A stretch of DNA of 64,000 nt from the NCBI RefSeq assembly GCF_008180615.1, contig NZ_VTEH01000016.1, positions 1 through 64,000 on the forward strand, written 5' to 3'. The translations under genes and the position numbers were made by a program. Positions within the stretch are counted from its first letter, which is position 1; every line of letters starts with the position of its first letter. Positions 52,684-61,709 of this stretch are shown here, one piece after another. The stretch is from Rossellomorea vietnamensis. Lineage in GTDB: Bacteria > Bacillota > Bacilli > Bacillales > Bacillaceae_B. The notes beneath the pieces are model-generated. The model was given only the letters and a program-made list of their open reading frames with translations. It did not search any database and was not told the DNA's origin.

Positions 52684-53238
52684 TTGGAGGAAGAGCTGAT
52701 TGAAAAAGTGAGGAACGGAAGCCACCATGCATTCCGGCTCCTTATTGAAAGATATAAAGACCAGGTCTTCCGAACGGTCTATGCAGTCCTCCGGAATCAA
52801 AAAGATGCGGAAGATGCTTCCCAGGAAGTATTCGTGAAAATCTATACTTCTCTCTCCCGGTACGAGAATCAAGGGTTCAAAACATGGATTACAAGGATTG
52901 CGGTGAACCATGCGATTGATTGCAAACGAAAGGCAGCCCGCCGGAATGAAGAAATAACCGGGAGCGCCGTTCAACCGCCTAAAGAAGATATCCTGCTGGA
53001 AAGGCTGGATTCAGTGGAAGCCAAGTTCGAGGAAAAACAGCTGCGGCTGCTGGTCAGGCGGCGGATCGGAGAAATGCCGGAGAATTACCGCAGAGTGATT
53101 CATGATTATTACATAAAGGAGAAGTCCTATAAAAAGATTGCAGAGGAACAGGAAGTAGAAGTGAAGACGATTGAAACCAAACTCTATCGGGCGAGACTCT
53201 GGATGAGAAAGCACTGGAAGGAGGAAGATTTCCAATGA
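52684..53238 (+). CDS. ECF-type RNA polymerase sigma factor
   Basis: 184 residues from the TTG at 52684 (SD AAAGGGGGGAGAG); an in-frame ATG at 52597 would add 29 residues of no family character. Region 2: HAFRLLIERYKDQVFRTVYAVLRNQKDAEDASQEVFVKIY; region 2.4-like WITRIAVNHAIDCKRK. Region 4: MPENYRRVIHDYYIKEKSYKKIAEEQEVEVKTIETKLYRARLWMRK. Followed with 4-bp overlap by an anti-sigma factor, so an extracytoplasmic-function regulator. Which B. subtilis ECF sigma it resembles most cannot be said. Confidence 0.93.
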   Translation: MEEELIEKVRNGSHHAFRLLIERYKDQVFRTVYAVLRNQKDAEDASQEVFVKIYTSLSRYENQGFKTWITRIAVNHAIDCKRKAARRNEEITGSAVQPPKEDILLERLDSVEAKFEEKQLRLLVRRRIGEMPENYRRVIHDYYIKEKSYKKIAEEQEVEVKTIETKLYRARLWMRKHWKEEDFQ

Positions 53239-53690
53239 AACACATACCTTATGAAGATTGGTTGAAATATGTTGAAGATGGACTGGGCGAACCGGTCCGG
53301 GAGCAATACGAAGAGCACTTATATTCTTGTGATCATTGCATGGAAATCTACCTGGCGGCACTCCAGTTCAACGAAACCTCCTTGCCTGCCCTCCCGGATG
53401 CATTGCGTTTTACCGACCAAGTTATGGCAGATGTTTTGGCCGGAAAACAGAAGGAAACCCCTGGTGCAGGAAAAGAGGAGAAGTTTTACCAGAGGGCAGC
53501 CTTCCATTATATAGTGGCGGCGGCAATGACCATTTTACTGATGACTACTGGGGTATTTCAGCAGATGATCGGATTTGCAGAGGAGTTCCAACGCAACTCC
53601 GGCCCGTCTGTAACCACTGAACTGATGAATAAGACGACCGATTTTATAAATAATGTTGAAAACGAAACGAGGAAGGAGAGAAACGAATGA
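53235..53690 (+). CDS. zinc-type anti-sigma factor (membrane-anchored)
   Basis: 151 residues. ZAS-type domain at the N-terminus with His28, Cys32 and Cys35 in EEHLYSCDHCMEIYL (H-x3-C-x2-C). One membrane helix about 92-110 (IVAAAMTILLMTTGVFQQ), then an extracytoplasmic tail (NSGPSVTTELMNKTTDFINN). ATGA overlap with the sigma gene. Expected to hold the sigma factor at the membrane until a signal arrives; that is family knowledge. Confidence 0.88.
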   Translation: MKHIPYEDWLKYVEDGLGEPVREQYEEHLYSCDHCMEIYLAALQFNETSLPALPDALRFTDQVMADVLAGKQKETPGAGKEEKFYQRAAFHYIVAAAMTILLMTTGVFQQMIGFAEEFQRNSGPSVTTELMNKTTDFINNVENETRKERNE

Positions 53691-54766
53691 AAAAAAATCC
53701 GCTTATTGCATTTTTGTTAGCATTTTTCCCGGGAGGCGGCTTGATATATCTTGGAAAGCTGCTGAGAGGAATGTTTTATACTGCAAGTGTTTTTGGTGCC
53801 GCGGTGGTGACCATCTATCTGGCCTTTTCTTACTGGTCAGTGTCGGGAATAGAATTTGTGTTTTTTATAGGAGGATTTCTTCTATATATAGTGAACTTGA
53901 TCGATACCGCGATAACAGCGTCCAAGCTATATAAGACGACCACGGCAGCAGGTGATGGTGAAAAAGAAGAGAGCACACCTGAATCCGAACGCTTCTTCAC
54001 GATTATATTATCGCTTGTGCCCGGGCTCGGCCACTTTCAGCTTGGCCTGATGAACAGAGGAGTGACGCTGCTGGCTGCCTTTCTTGGCTTGGCCGTGATG
54101 GTCATTTTCGTCACTGTCCTTTCATCTCGCGGGGAATTCTTAGTGTTCCTCGCTTTCCTGCCTGTTCTATGGGTGTACAGCTTTTTTGACAGCATGCAGC
54201 AGCTCGCAAAGAAACAGCGTGGGGAAGAGCTTGTCGACCAGTCAATCCTGGAAGAATTCGAGAATCGAAGGGAAGAGGGAAAAAAATCTAAATCGCTGGC
54301 GACCATGCTTTCGATTTTTCCTGGAGCAGGGCATCTGTATCTTGGCTATCAACGCAGAGGCATTCAGTTAATGGCCGCCTTCCTGTTTTCTATCTATATT
54401 ATGGATGTGATGCGCCTGGGTATCTTTCTTTTCCTAGTGCCGATTATCTGGTTTTACAGCTTTTTCGATGGGCTGCAAAAGGCATCGCGATATGGAAAAG
54501 AACCGATTGAAGATATTCCGGTGATTTCCTATCTAGTGAATCATCAGAAATGGGTTGGGATCGGCCTGGTCACCCTGGGAATTTATTATTTGCTTACCAA
54601 TGTTGCTCTGCCTGTGCTTCAGCCGTTCATTTATGAATATATGAAAGTGGATGCGTACTTCTGGTTTGAGCGGTATATACAGACGGCCATTGTCTGCCTT
54701 GTATTAATAGGAGGGGGCATCAAGCTGCTGGCAGGAAGCAAGAAGAAGGGGGAGACAATACAATGA
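53687..54766 (+). CDS. membrane protein with three TM2-like repeats
   Basis: 359 residues, about eight membrane helices. Three repeats, each beginning with P-G-x-G-x-x-x-L-G-x-x-x-R-G at 15-28, 112-125 and 212-225 and, in the last two, ending WVYSFFDSMQ (162-171) / WFYSFFDGLQ (255-264). The pattern resembles the short TM2-type membrane domain. A separate C-terminal pair of helices ends in KKKGE. Overlaps the anti-sigma and the next gene by 4 bp each. Probably the effector or sensor of the ECF system; no named family. Confidence 0.8.
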   Translation: MKKNPLIAFLLAFFPGGGLIYLGKLLRGMFYTASVFGAAVVTIYLAFSYWSVSGIEFVFFIGGFLLYIVNLIDTAITASKLYKTTTAAGDGEKEESTPESERFFTIILSLVPGLGHFQLGLMNRGVTLLAAFLGLAVMVIFVTVLSSRGEFLVFLAFLPVLWVYSFFDSMQQLAKKQRGEELVDQSILEEFENRREEGKKSKSLATMLSIFPGAGHLYLGYQRRGIQLMAAFLFSIYIMDVMRLGIFLFLVPIIWFYSFFDGLQKASRYGKEPIEDIPVISYLVNHQKWVGIGLVTLGIYYLLTNVALPVLQPFIYEYMKVDAYFWFERYIQTAIVCLVLIGGGIKLLAGSKKKGETIQ

Positions 54767-55701
54767 GAGTTTGGCGGGTAGGATCAATTTCTATGGGGGC
54801 TGCGTTGGTTTTCTTAGGAATCATGCTGCTTCTCACACAGATTTTGGAATGGAATAAGGCTTACGTAATGACAGGGTGGTGGCCCTTCATCCTGATTGTC
54901 CTTGGCGGAGAAATATTGTTCTATTTATTTTTTGCCAATCAAGAGAATCCCAAAGTGAAATATGATGTAGTAAGCATTTTGTTTGCTGTGATTATCAGTG
55001 CTGCCGGAATCAGCCTCAGCCTTCTTCAGGCCTCCGGTGTGATGGGGGCGGTGCAAAGCTGGGTGTCAGCTGAAGAAAAGACACTGGAGATTCCAGTCTT
55101 CAATCACCCTCTCACTGATGAAATCAAACGCGTAATAGTGGACACTGGTCCCCATGATTTGACGATAGAGGGCGGGACCGGAGACGAAGTCAGCGTTTTT
55201 GGCACTTACCGTTCTACTACATATGACGGCAAAGGCAAACTGAACTCTCCAGAGGATTACCTTCAGTATGAAAAGAAAGGCGACAGTCTGTATATTTCCC
55301 TGATGGGGCTTCCATCAGAATCCGGCCCATTTGAGAGGTACAGCCAGATGGATGCCACCTTGGTTGTGCCGACTAAGGTTGGACTTCAGGTTTCAGGGCA
55401 GGATACGTCCATTACAATGAAACCGCGCCATTTGCTCAGCAACTGGTCTGTGACGAAGAGTTCCCAGGTGAATATTTTGTTATCCCAAGACAGTGATATT
55501 AACCTATTGGCGGATAAGGTTACGGACATTAGAGATGATGAGAAGTGGGAAATGGAAGAGAACAAAAATGAAGCGGAAGAGTTTCAAGATGAAGTCATTT
55601 ACGAAGAGGACACAGAGAGCGGCACGTATACCACAGGGAAAGGGACTTACGAGCTGCTCATAAGCGACAGCTACAGCCTGGCAGTCAGGCTGGGTAATTA
55701 A
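54763..55701 (+). CDS. LiaF/DUF4097-like membrane-anchored protein
   Basis: 312 residues. Three N-terminal membrane segments (SISMGAALVFLGIMLLLTQIL, WWPFILIVLGGEILFYLFF, VVSILFAVIISAAGISLSLLQ) as in LiaI/LiaF-type toast-rack proteins. A beta-rich exported domain follows (VIVDTGPHDLTIEGGTGDEVSVFG, LVVPTKVGLQVSGQDTSITM). Last gene of the ECF operon (ATGA overlap). In other Bacilli LiaF-like proteins report envelope stress, so an envelope role is inferred. Confidence 0.8.
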   Translation: MRVWRVGSISMGAALVFLGIMLLLTQILEWNKAYVMTGWWPFILIVLGGEILFYLFFANQENPKVKYDVVSILFAVIISAAGISLSLLQASGVMGAVQSWVSAEEKTLEIPVFNHPLTDEIKRVIVDTGPHDLTIEGGTGDEVSVFGTYRSTTYDGKGKLNSPEDYLQYEKKGDSLYISLMGLPSESGPFERYSQMDATLVVPTKVGLQVSGQDTSITMKPRHLLSNWSVTKSSQVNILLSQDSDINLLADKVTDIRDDEKWEMEENKNEAEEFQDEVIYEEDTESGTYTTGKGTYELLISDSYSLAVRLGN

Positions 55702-55705
55702 CGCT

Positions 55706-55743
55706 AGAAAACACCGGGGAATGCCACCCTGGTGTTTTCTTTA
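55706..55743 (+). terminator. ECF operon terminator
   Basis: AGAAAACACC-GGGG / CCCT-GGTGTTTTCT stem with AATGCCA loop, then TTTAT. Confidence 0.82.
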
Positions 55744-55867
55744 TGAAAATTCTATGGTGACATAAAAATGTTAATAAAACCCTATCGATATGCGCCAGCG
55801 ATAGACAAATTTCCCCGGAAATAAGCAAGATAAATACCGGGAAGTGTCTCTATTCGACAATCACTTT

Positions 55868-55925
55868 AATGCGTTAAAGCGCAAAGAGGGACTGTCCCTG
55901 GCAGTGCTTTAATGCGGCAAAGCGC
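55868..55925. repeat. GGGACTGTCCC dispersed palindromic element
   Basis: Palindrome at 55888-55898 between TTTAATGCGTTAAAGCGC and GCAGTGCTTTAATGCGGC. Directly adjoins the stop of the DUF2269 gene. Confidence 0.75.
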
Positions 55926-56381
55926 CTACGGTTTCAGTATCATAAAGATGAACAGTAGTACTCCCAGGGTGGAGGCGAGATAGAAGTAGCCATTCATATT
56001 ATTGAGGTAATTCTGTGCCTCCTCGGGCAGTTCCCCGGTTACATCTTTATTTTCTGGAGCGTCGAGCCACTTTCTTAAATGGCTGCTGTTAGGAGTTACG
56101 AAACCGATGACAATAATTTGAATAAGGACGTAAAGAATCAAGGAACCGAGTATCCAGACTTGAGTGAATGCCCCGTATTCACCAGCAAAGAAGAGAATAA
56201 GACCTGTGATGACGGCAAGAGTCCCGCCGATTTTCGGGAACTTTTCCAAGTGGGCGCCAAGCACCAGTGTATGCCTTAACTGATCGGCTGTTTGCTTTTT
56301 CCTTGCTAAAACATGTGCAAAGAAAGTCGGCCCTACTCCAATAAACGCGGAAAGGACATGCAGTAAAACTAGAAATTTCAT
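55926..56381 (-). CDS. DUF2269-type integral membrane protein
   Basis: 151 residues from the ATG at 56381, with AAGGAGG 8 nt upstream; the longer in-frame ORF to 56672 crosses the dagK start and is not used. Four membrane helices: LVLLHVLSAFIGVGPTFFAH, IGGTLAVITGLILFFAGEYG, VWILGSLILYVLIQIIVIGFV, YFYLASTLGVLLFIFMILK. The GPxFF motif and length suit DUF2269. Function unknown. Confidence 0.85.
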   Translation of the reverse strand: MKFLVLLHVLSAFIGVGPTFFAHVLARKKQTADQLRHTLVLGAHLEKFPKIGGTLAVITGLILFFAGEYGAFTQVWILGSLILYVLIQIIVIGFVTPNSSHLRKWLDAPENKDVTGELPEEAQNYLNNMNGYFYLASTLGVLLFIFMILKP

Positions 56382-56652
56382 TAAAAAACCTCCTTGGGAA
56401 CTATTGGCATATGACATTTTATTCATAAGCAGAAGCGGGTATGTTACAAAAGAAGGGTATTCTTCACTAATAGCTTTTTTTGTAAAAAAGAGGTATGATA
56501 TTTTCGGTAGATGAGTTAATATGTTGAGGCAAGATAGATAAATGATAGAGGATGGGTTTGTAACATGTCCTCCGGGGTAGTAATAAAGGTACCAAATCGG
56601 GGTTTGTAAAGCTGTCGCAGGCTTTTGAAATATCAAGATAGGATGATGGGGA

Positions 56653-57576
56653 ATGAAAAGAGCAAGAATCATTTATAATCCGACTTCAGGACGCGAGCTT
56701 TTCAAAAAGCATCTGCCTGAAGTATTAATTAAATTAGAACAGGCAGGCTACGAAGCGTCCTGCCATGCAACCATCTGTGAAGGGGATGCAACCGAAGCTG
56801 CCCGTACAGCTGTTGAACGCAAGTATGACTTAGTGGTGGCAGCCGGCGGCGACGGAACTTTGAATGAAGTGGTCAATGGTCTGGCTGAACAGGATTATCG
56901 TCCGCGATTAGGGATTGTTCCAATGGGGACAACCAATGATTTTGCACGTGCCTTGAACATCCCAAGGGATATCGGGGCTGCGGTGGATGTCATCATCAAA
57001 GGCGACACCATTCCCGTGGATATCGGCCGAATGAACAGCAATCGCTATTTCATCAACATTGCCGGTGGAGGGCGCCTGACCGAACTGACATACGAAGTGC
57101 CAAGCAAACTGAAAACGGTATTGGGCCAGCTGGCGTACTATCTTAAAGGAGTAGAGATGCTTCCTTCCATTAAAGCAACCGACTTGACGATTGAATATGA
57201 TGGAAAGTTGTTTGAAGGCGAAGCGATGTTATTCCTGATCGGACTCACCAATTCGGTCGGAGGCTTTGAAAAACTTGCTCCTGATGCGTCCATCAACGAC
57301 GGAATGTTCTCTTTGCTGATTTTAAAGAAAACGAACCTGGCTGAATTCATCCGGATTGCGAGTCTGGCTGTCAGAGGTGACCATGTTAAAGATCCGAACG
57401 TTATCTATACAAAAGCAAACAGAATTAAAGTACACTCCAAAGACAAAGTCCAGCTCAATATCGACGGAGAATTCGGCGGACTGCTGCCGGTAGAGTTCGA
57501 AAATCTCTATCGCCACCTTGAAGTGTTTGTTCCGATTGATAAAATCCGTGAACAGGATCGTGCTGACACAAACTGA
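56653..57576 (+). CDS. dagK: diacylglycerol kinase DagK (YerQ)
   Basis: 307 residues, LCBK/DAG kinase family. IIYNPTSGRE at the start, AAGGDGTLNEVVNGL (nucleotide-binding GGDGT, about 65-80) and MGTTNDFARALNIP. Phosphorylates diacylglycerol from lipoteichoic acid synthesis back to phosphatidic acid. In B. subtilis it lies a few genes after gatB, which fits. SD GGATGATGGGG. Confidence 0.96.
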   Translation: MKRARIIYNPTSGRELFKKHLPEVLIKLEQAGYEASCHATICEGDATEAARTAVERKYDLVVAAGGDGTLNEVVNGLAEQDYRPRLGIVPMGTTNDFARALNIPRDIGAAVDVIIKGDTIPVDIGRMNSNRYFINIAGGGRLTELTYEVPSKLKTVLGQLAYYLKGVEMLPSIKATDLTIEYDGKLFEGEAMLFLIGLTNSVGGFEKLAPDASINDGMFSLLILKKTNLAEFIRIASLAVRGDHVKDPNVIYTKANRIKVHSKDKVQLNIDGEFGGLLPVEFENLYRHLEVFVPIDKIREQDRADTN

Positions 57577-57587
57577 ATATTAGAATG

Positions 57588-57612
57588 AAGGCCCCTTTTT
57601 AGGGGTTTTTTT
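57588..57612 (+). terminator. dagK terminator
   Basis: Stem GCCCC / GGGGT with loop TTTTTA, then seven T. Short but typical. Confidence 0.7.
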
Positions 57613-57653
57613 GTTAGGAAATTATAAATCTGTCTGTGGTAGCGCCAATATCA

Positions 57654-58173
57654 TACATATCTTGCTGGAAATACGCTGCTCCCGACCGAAGCAGTGCCAG
57701 CATCGTACATATCTCCACGGAAATACGCTGCTCCCGACCGAAGCAGTGCCAACATCGTACATATCTTGCTGGAAATCTGCGGCTCCCGACCGAAGCGGCG
57801 TCAACGTCGTACATATCTTGCTGGAAATCTGCGGCTTCCGACCGAAGTATCCTCAAAATCGTACATATCTCCACGGAAATATGCGGCTCCCGACCGAAGC
57901 AGTCTCAACATCATACATATCTCAATGGAAATCCACCGCTCCCGACCGAAGCATCCTCAACATCGTACATATCTCCATGGAAATGCGAGGCTCTCGACCG
58001 AAGCAGTGCCAACATCGTACATATCTCCACGGAAATACGCTGCTCCCGACCGAAGCGGCGTCAACGTCGTACATATCTTGCTGGAAATCTGCGGCTCCCG
58101 ACCGAAGCATCGCCAACATCATACATATCTCCGCGTTATTCCAAGGCTCATCGCCGAAGCAGCCCCATCAGCG
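57654..58173. repeat. 52-bp array E, 10 units
   Basis: TACATATC-type starts at 57654, 57706, 57758, 57810, 57862, 57914, 57966, 58018, 58070 and 58122: all exactly 52 bp apart. Units contain CCCGACCGAAGCA and GTACATATCT(C/T). CTGCT(CCCGACCGA)AGCAG is a small dyad. The array lacks stop codons in all three plus frames because the unit has none and 52 is not a multiple of 3; the 208- and 184-residue frames are therefore not genes. Confidence 0.93.
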
Positions 58174-58448
58174 AAAGTTGCCGCACTTAAAAGTGAAGAA
58201 GTGTCCATTTAACATCCTCGCTGGTTTCACTTTTTAAAAAGGCCTGCCATAAAACAAAAACTCCTACAAAATAGTACACACCTGAAAACAGCTGGAAAAA
58301 CCCAGTAAATCTCTATCTCCTTGCCGAAACCCCAAAAATCACCTTCAAAGACCTATACACTTATTTAATAAAACTAATACACTCTGTAGTTTACGCTGTA
58401 AACCTATTGGGAATAGGAGGATTAGAAAAAGTCAAAGGAGTTGAAGGA
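58174..58448. other. gap after array E, no gene seen
   Basis: 275 bp of AT-rich spacer up to the SD of the MscS-related gene. Neither a convincing promoter nor a small gene was found. Confidence 0.4.
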
Positions 58449-60077
58449 ATGAATAATATGAACATGTATAACTTTGAGGGATTTTTAGGGAAGATTCCCG
58501 ACTTTCTTCTTGCATTAGTTGTTCTTCTTATCGGGTGGCTTGTTGCCAAAGGTGTTGAGAAGGCAGTGTATAAACTGCTGAACAAGACCGGCATGGATGA
58601 CAAGCTGTTCTCTCACATCCCTAACAAGAAATATTCTTCAGAAAAGATCATCAGCAAAATTGTCTATTGGATTCTGCTTCTGATCGTATTCATTATTGTT
58701 CTTAACATCTTGAATTTAAATTTGATCGCTGAACCATTAGTGAACCTGATGAATTCCATTTTCGGTGCGATTGACAATATCCTGAAAGCGGCCCTGATCC
58801 TGCTGGTAGCCTACGCATTGGCTATGCTGGTCAGCATGGGAGTTCGCAAGCTGGGTAAAGCCACGCATTTTGATCATCTGCTTGTGAAGTGGAATATGGC
58901 AGACACTGAAAAGGATGCTCATTCAGGAATTGATAAAGCCGCCAAGGTATTGTTCTACCTGGTTCTGTTATTATTCCTGCCTGCAGTTCTTTCAGCATTG
59001 GATATTACAGGAGTTTCTGAACCATTTACAGAAATGCTGAACAGCATGCTGGCATTCATTCCAAAACTGCTTGCAGCCGCATTGATTGTCCTAGTCGGAT
59101 ATTTCGTGGCCAAGCTGGTTCGTACGATTGTGACGAACTTCCTGCATTCAATCGGTCTTGAAAGGTTAGGGGAACGCCTTGGATTATCCAAGACGCTTAG
59201 CGGAACATCCCTTTCTTCCATTATCGGTAATATTGTTTTCATTCTGATTCTGATTCCAACTGTCATTGCAGCACTTGAAAAGCTGGATATCGAAGGGGTT
59301 TCCGGCCCGGCAATCGAGATGCTCAATGATGTTCTGACCATGCTGCCGAACATTGCTGTAGCAATTGCCTTGATCCTGGTTGGTCTATGGGCTGGCCGTT
59401 TGGCTGGCAGATGGACGACAGACTTCCTGAATAAATTGAACATCAACTCTCTGATGAGCAATATGAAATTAGGAAGCTGGAAGCCTGGGGAATCAGCAAA
59501 CTCCCTTACCATCACTAAGATCTTGGGATATGTCGTACATTTTGTTATTGCCCTGCTGTTCATTGTGGAAGCACTTCAAATAGTAGAGCTTGACTTCCTT
59601 GTTACGCTTGCGACAGGTGTATTCGCCTACATTCCAAGCGTCATTGCTGCAATCGTCATCTTGGCTGTCGGCCTTTATCTTGGAAATATTGCCAAGAAAG
59701 TATTGGTCAGCATCTTGAATGGCAGCAGCAAAACGGTACTCGCGACAATTGCCAAATATGCAATCATCATTATGGCGTTCTTCATGGCGCTCGATCAGCT
59801 GGGCATTGCACAATCCATTGTCAACTCTGCCTTTATCCTGGTGCTTGGCGGACTTGCATTAGCATTTGGTCTTGCTTTCGGGCTTGGAGGAAGAGAGTTT
59901 GCATCGAACTACCTCAGCAAGATGGAGAACAACCTTTCCGACATTTCAGTCGATAAAGAAAAGGCGAAAAGAAAAGCAGAGGGAAATTCTAAGGATGACT
60001 GGACTTCTTCCATGAACGAAGACGGCACGATAGATAATCAGCCGAACCGTCCAGATGATGGATTCCCAAGAGGATAA
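58449..60077 (+). CDS. TM-helix-repeat protein (mechanosensitive-channel related)
   Basis: 542 residues from the ATG at 58449 (AAAGGAG 8 nt upstream). At least five copies of a repeat of the type P-x-x-x-x-A-x-x-x-L-x-x-G-x-x-x-A, e.g. IPDFLLALVVLLIGWLVAKG, IPKLLAAALIVLVGYFVAKL, LPNIAVAIALILVGLWAGRL and IPSVIAAIVILAVGLYLGNI. Then comes AFGLAFGLGGREFASNYL, which recalls the glycine-rich pore helix of MscS channels. Charged C-terminal tail. Probably a membrane-tension or transport protein; activity unproven. Confidence 0.85.
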   Translation: MNNMNMYNFEGFLGKIPDFLLALVVLLIGWLVAKGVEKAVYKLLNKTGMDDKLFSHIPNKKYSSEKIISKIVYWILLLIVFIIVLNILNLNLIAEPLVNLMNSIFGAIDNILKAALILLVAYALAMLVSMGVRKLGKATHFDHLLVKWNMADTEKDAHSGIDKAAKVLFYLVLLLFLPAVLSALDITGVSEPFTEMLNSMLAFIPKLLAAALIVLVGYFVAKLVRTIVTNFLHSIGLERLGERLGLSKTLSGTSLSSIIGNIVFILILIPTVIAALEKLDIEGVSGPAIEMLNDVLTMLPNIAVAIALILVGLWAGRLAGRWTTDFLNKLNINSLMSNMKLGSWKPGESANSLTITKILGYVVHFVIALLFIVEALQIVELDFLVTLATGVFAYIPSVIAAIVILAVGLYLGNIAKKVLVSILNGSSKTVLATIAKYAIIIMAFFMALDQLGIAQSIVNSAFILVLGGLALAFGLAFGLGGREFASNYLSKMENNLSDISVDKEKAKRKAEGNSKDDWTSSMNEDGTIDNQPNRPDDGFPRG

Positions 60078-60087
60078 TTCAAATAAT

Positions 60088-60116
60088 AAGGTCCGGGTTC
60101 ATTCCTGGGCCTTTTA
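60088..60116 (+). terminator. terminator after the TM-helix-repeat gene
   Basis: AAGGTCCGGG / CCTGGGCCTT stem with a TTCATT loop, then TTTATT. Confidence 0.75.
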
Positions 60117-60436
60117 TTATTAAGGAGATGAGGGGCTGTATCACGATTTGGAGGTTAACATTTTTAAAAACAATGAGGGTTTGTTAATATAGAGATACAT
60201 AGCATGCAGTTTGCATTCAATGTAATAATATTCATTTTTTAAAAAGTACATACGCCTAAAGAGGTTAATTGCGGGAATAATACAGGATGGCAGGGGTTGT
60301 AATCCATGAGTATTATTCAGGAAGACTGCATAAAAACCAATACTAATTAATATCCGAAAAGTTAAATAATTAACAATATTATTACAATTTATGTTAAACT
60401 ATCTGTGTTATTAAAAAAATTATAGGGGTGAATGAC
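60117..60436. other. upstream region of the TRAP operon
   Basis: 320 bp with no supported gene. TTAACA (60370) and TAAACT (60395) are a weak candidate promoter (19-nt spacer), 37 bp before the SD. Otherwise AT-rich with no repeats noticed. Confidence 0.4.
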
Positions 60437-61420
60437 ATGAAAAAGAGAAAATTATCCTTCAGTGCTGTTCTTCTCCTGGCTGCGGCAATGATTTTGGCTG
60501 CATGTGGCGGAGGAAGCGGCGGGGGTTCTGATGAAGGCGGAGAAGTAGACTTCATTGGAATTGCAACAGGCGGTACTGGTGGTACATACTATCCACTTGG
60601 CGGTACATTTGCGGACATCATTGGCGATGAGACAGATTATGACTCCACTGCGTCTACATCTGGAGCATCTGCTGAAAATATGGCAAGCATCAAATCTGGA
60701 GATATCGAGGTTGCCTTCACGCAGACAGACATCGCGTCTTATGCAACAGAAGGAACAGAAATGTTCTCTGATAATAAAGTTGAAAATGCACGCGGTATCG
60801 GTACCCTGTATCCTGAAACAATCCAGATTGTTACAACAACGGGATCTGGCATCGAATCTGTTGAAGATCTAGAAGGCAAAGTAGTATCTGTCGGAGAAGC
60901 GGGATCTGGTACATTGCTGAATGCTACACAGATTCTTGAAGTTCACGGGCTGACTCTTGATGATTTAAGTGCCCGTAACCTTTCTTTCGATGATTCCACT
61001 ACTGGTATCCAGGATGGGACGATCGATGCAGCATTCATCACTTCCGGTACACCAACTGGAGCTGTAGAAGGACTTGCAGCGACTCAAGACGTAAATATCA
61101 TTCCGGTATCTGCGGATAAAGCAGATGAGCTGATTGAGAAGTATCCTTACTATGCGAAAGATACAATCAGCGGCGGTACTTACAGCAAGCTGGACAGCGA
61201 CATTGAGACAGTAGCTGTTCGTGCAATGCTTGTCACAAGCTCTGAGATCTCAGAGGATGTTATCTACGAAGTGACAAAAGCCATTTTCGAAAACACAGAC
61301 AGAATCAGCCATGCAAAAGGTGAGCTGATCAGCGCGGAAAATGCACTTGAAGGAATGGGGATTGATCTTCATCCTGGAGCTGCAAAATACTTTGAAGAAA
61401 AAGGTATTTCTCAAGACTAA
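60437..61420 (+). CDS. TAXI-family TRAP transporter solute-binding lipoprotein
   Basis: 327 residues from the ATG at 60437; a GTG at 60428 lies inside the SD GGGGTG. Lipobox LAACGGG (Cys ~22), Gly/Ser-rich linker, then the TAXI fold: IGIATGGTGGTYYPLGG, STSGASAENMASIKSGDIEVAFTQTD, GKVVSVGEAGSGTLLNATQILE. Binds an organic acid or amino acid (glutamate-like in some members); substrate unknown. First gene of the TRAP cluster, followed by its own terminator. Confidence 0.95.
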   Translation: MKKRKLSFSAVLLLAAAMILAACGGGSGGGSDEGGEVDFIGIATGGTGGTYYPLGGTFADIIGDETDYDSTASTSGASAENMASIKSGDIEVAFTQTDIASYATEGTEMFSDNKVENARGIGTLYPETIQIVTTTGSGIESVEDLEGKVVSVGEAGSGTLLNATQILEVHGLTLDDLSARNLSFDDSTTGIQDGTIDAAFITSGTPTGAVEGLAATQDVNIIPVSADKADELIEKYPYYAKDTISGGTYSKLDSDIETVAVRAMLVTSSEISEDVIYEVTKAIFENTDRISHAKGELISAENALEGMGIDLHPGAAKYFEEKGISQD

Positions 61421-61443
61421 ATAAACTTTCTTCAGGCAAGATG

Positions 61444-61476
61444 GAATAGGCCGATCTGATCGGTCTATTCTTTTGT
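61444..61476 (+). terminator. terminator after the TAXI lipoprotein gene
   Basis: GAATAGGCCGAT / ATCGGTCTATTC stem (one G-T), loop CTG, then TTTT. It could allow excess binding protein relative to permease. Confidence 0.75.
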
Positions 61477-61709
61477 TGTAAAAGGTTCTTTTCGTAACCT
61501 TTGTTGCTATTTGATAATAATTCCAGAAGAAAAACAACTTTAATTCACCGGGATAACCAAGTTAACATGAAAAGGAAAGAGCTGCTATCCCAGATTAAAG
61601 GGAAAACTCTTACTATCCGGGGATATACAAAAGCAACAATATATGCGAATACAGCCTTGTAAAAAGAAGCTCGATGAACATCCTTTTAGTATGAAAAGAG
61701 TGTTAATGC

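Noticed and set aside
55926..56672. 248-residue version of the DUF2269 protein
   Set aside because: The extra 97 N-terminal residues cross the dagK start on the other strand, and the ATG at 56381 has a perfect SD and family-like start.
57611..58237. 208-, 184- and 172-residue plus-strand frames with RxYLHGNxLLPTEA-type repeats
   Set aside because: The 52-bp repeat unit lacks stop codons in all three plus frames, so long frames follow automatically. No SD, no codon bias, and overlapping frames contradict one another.
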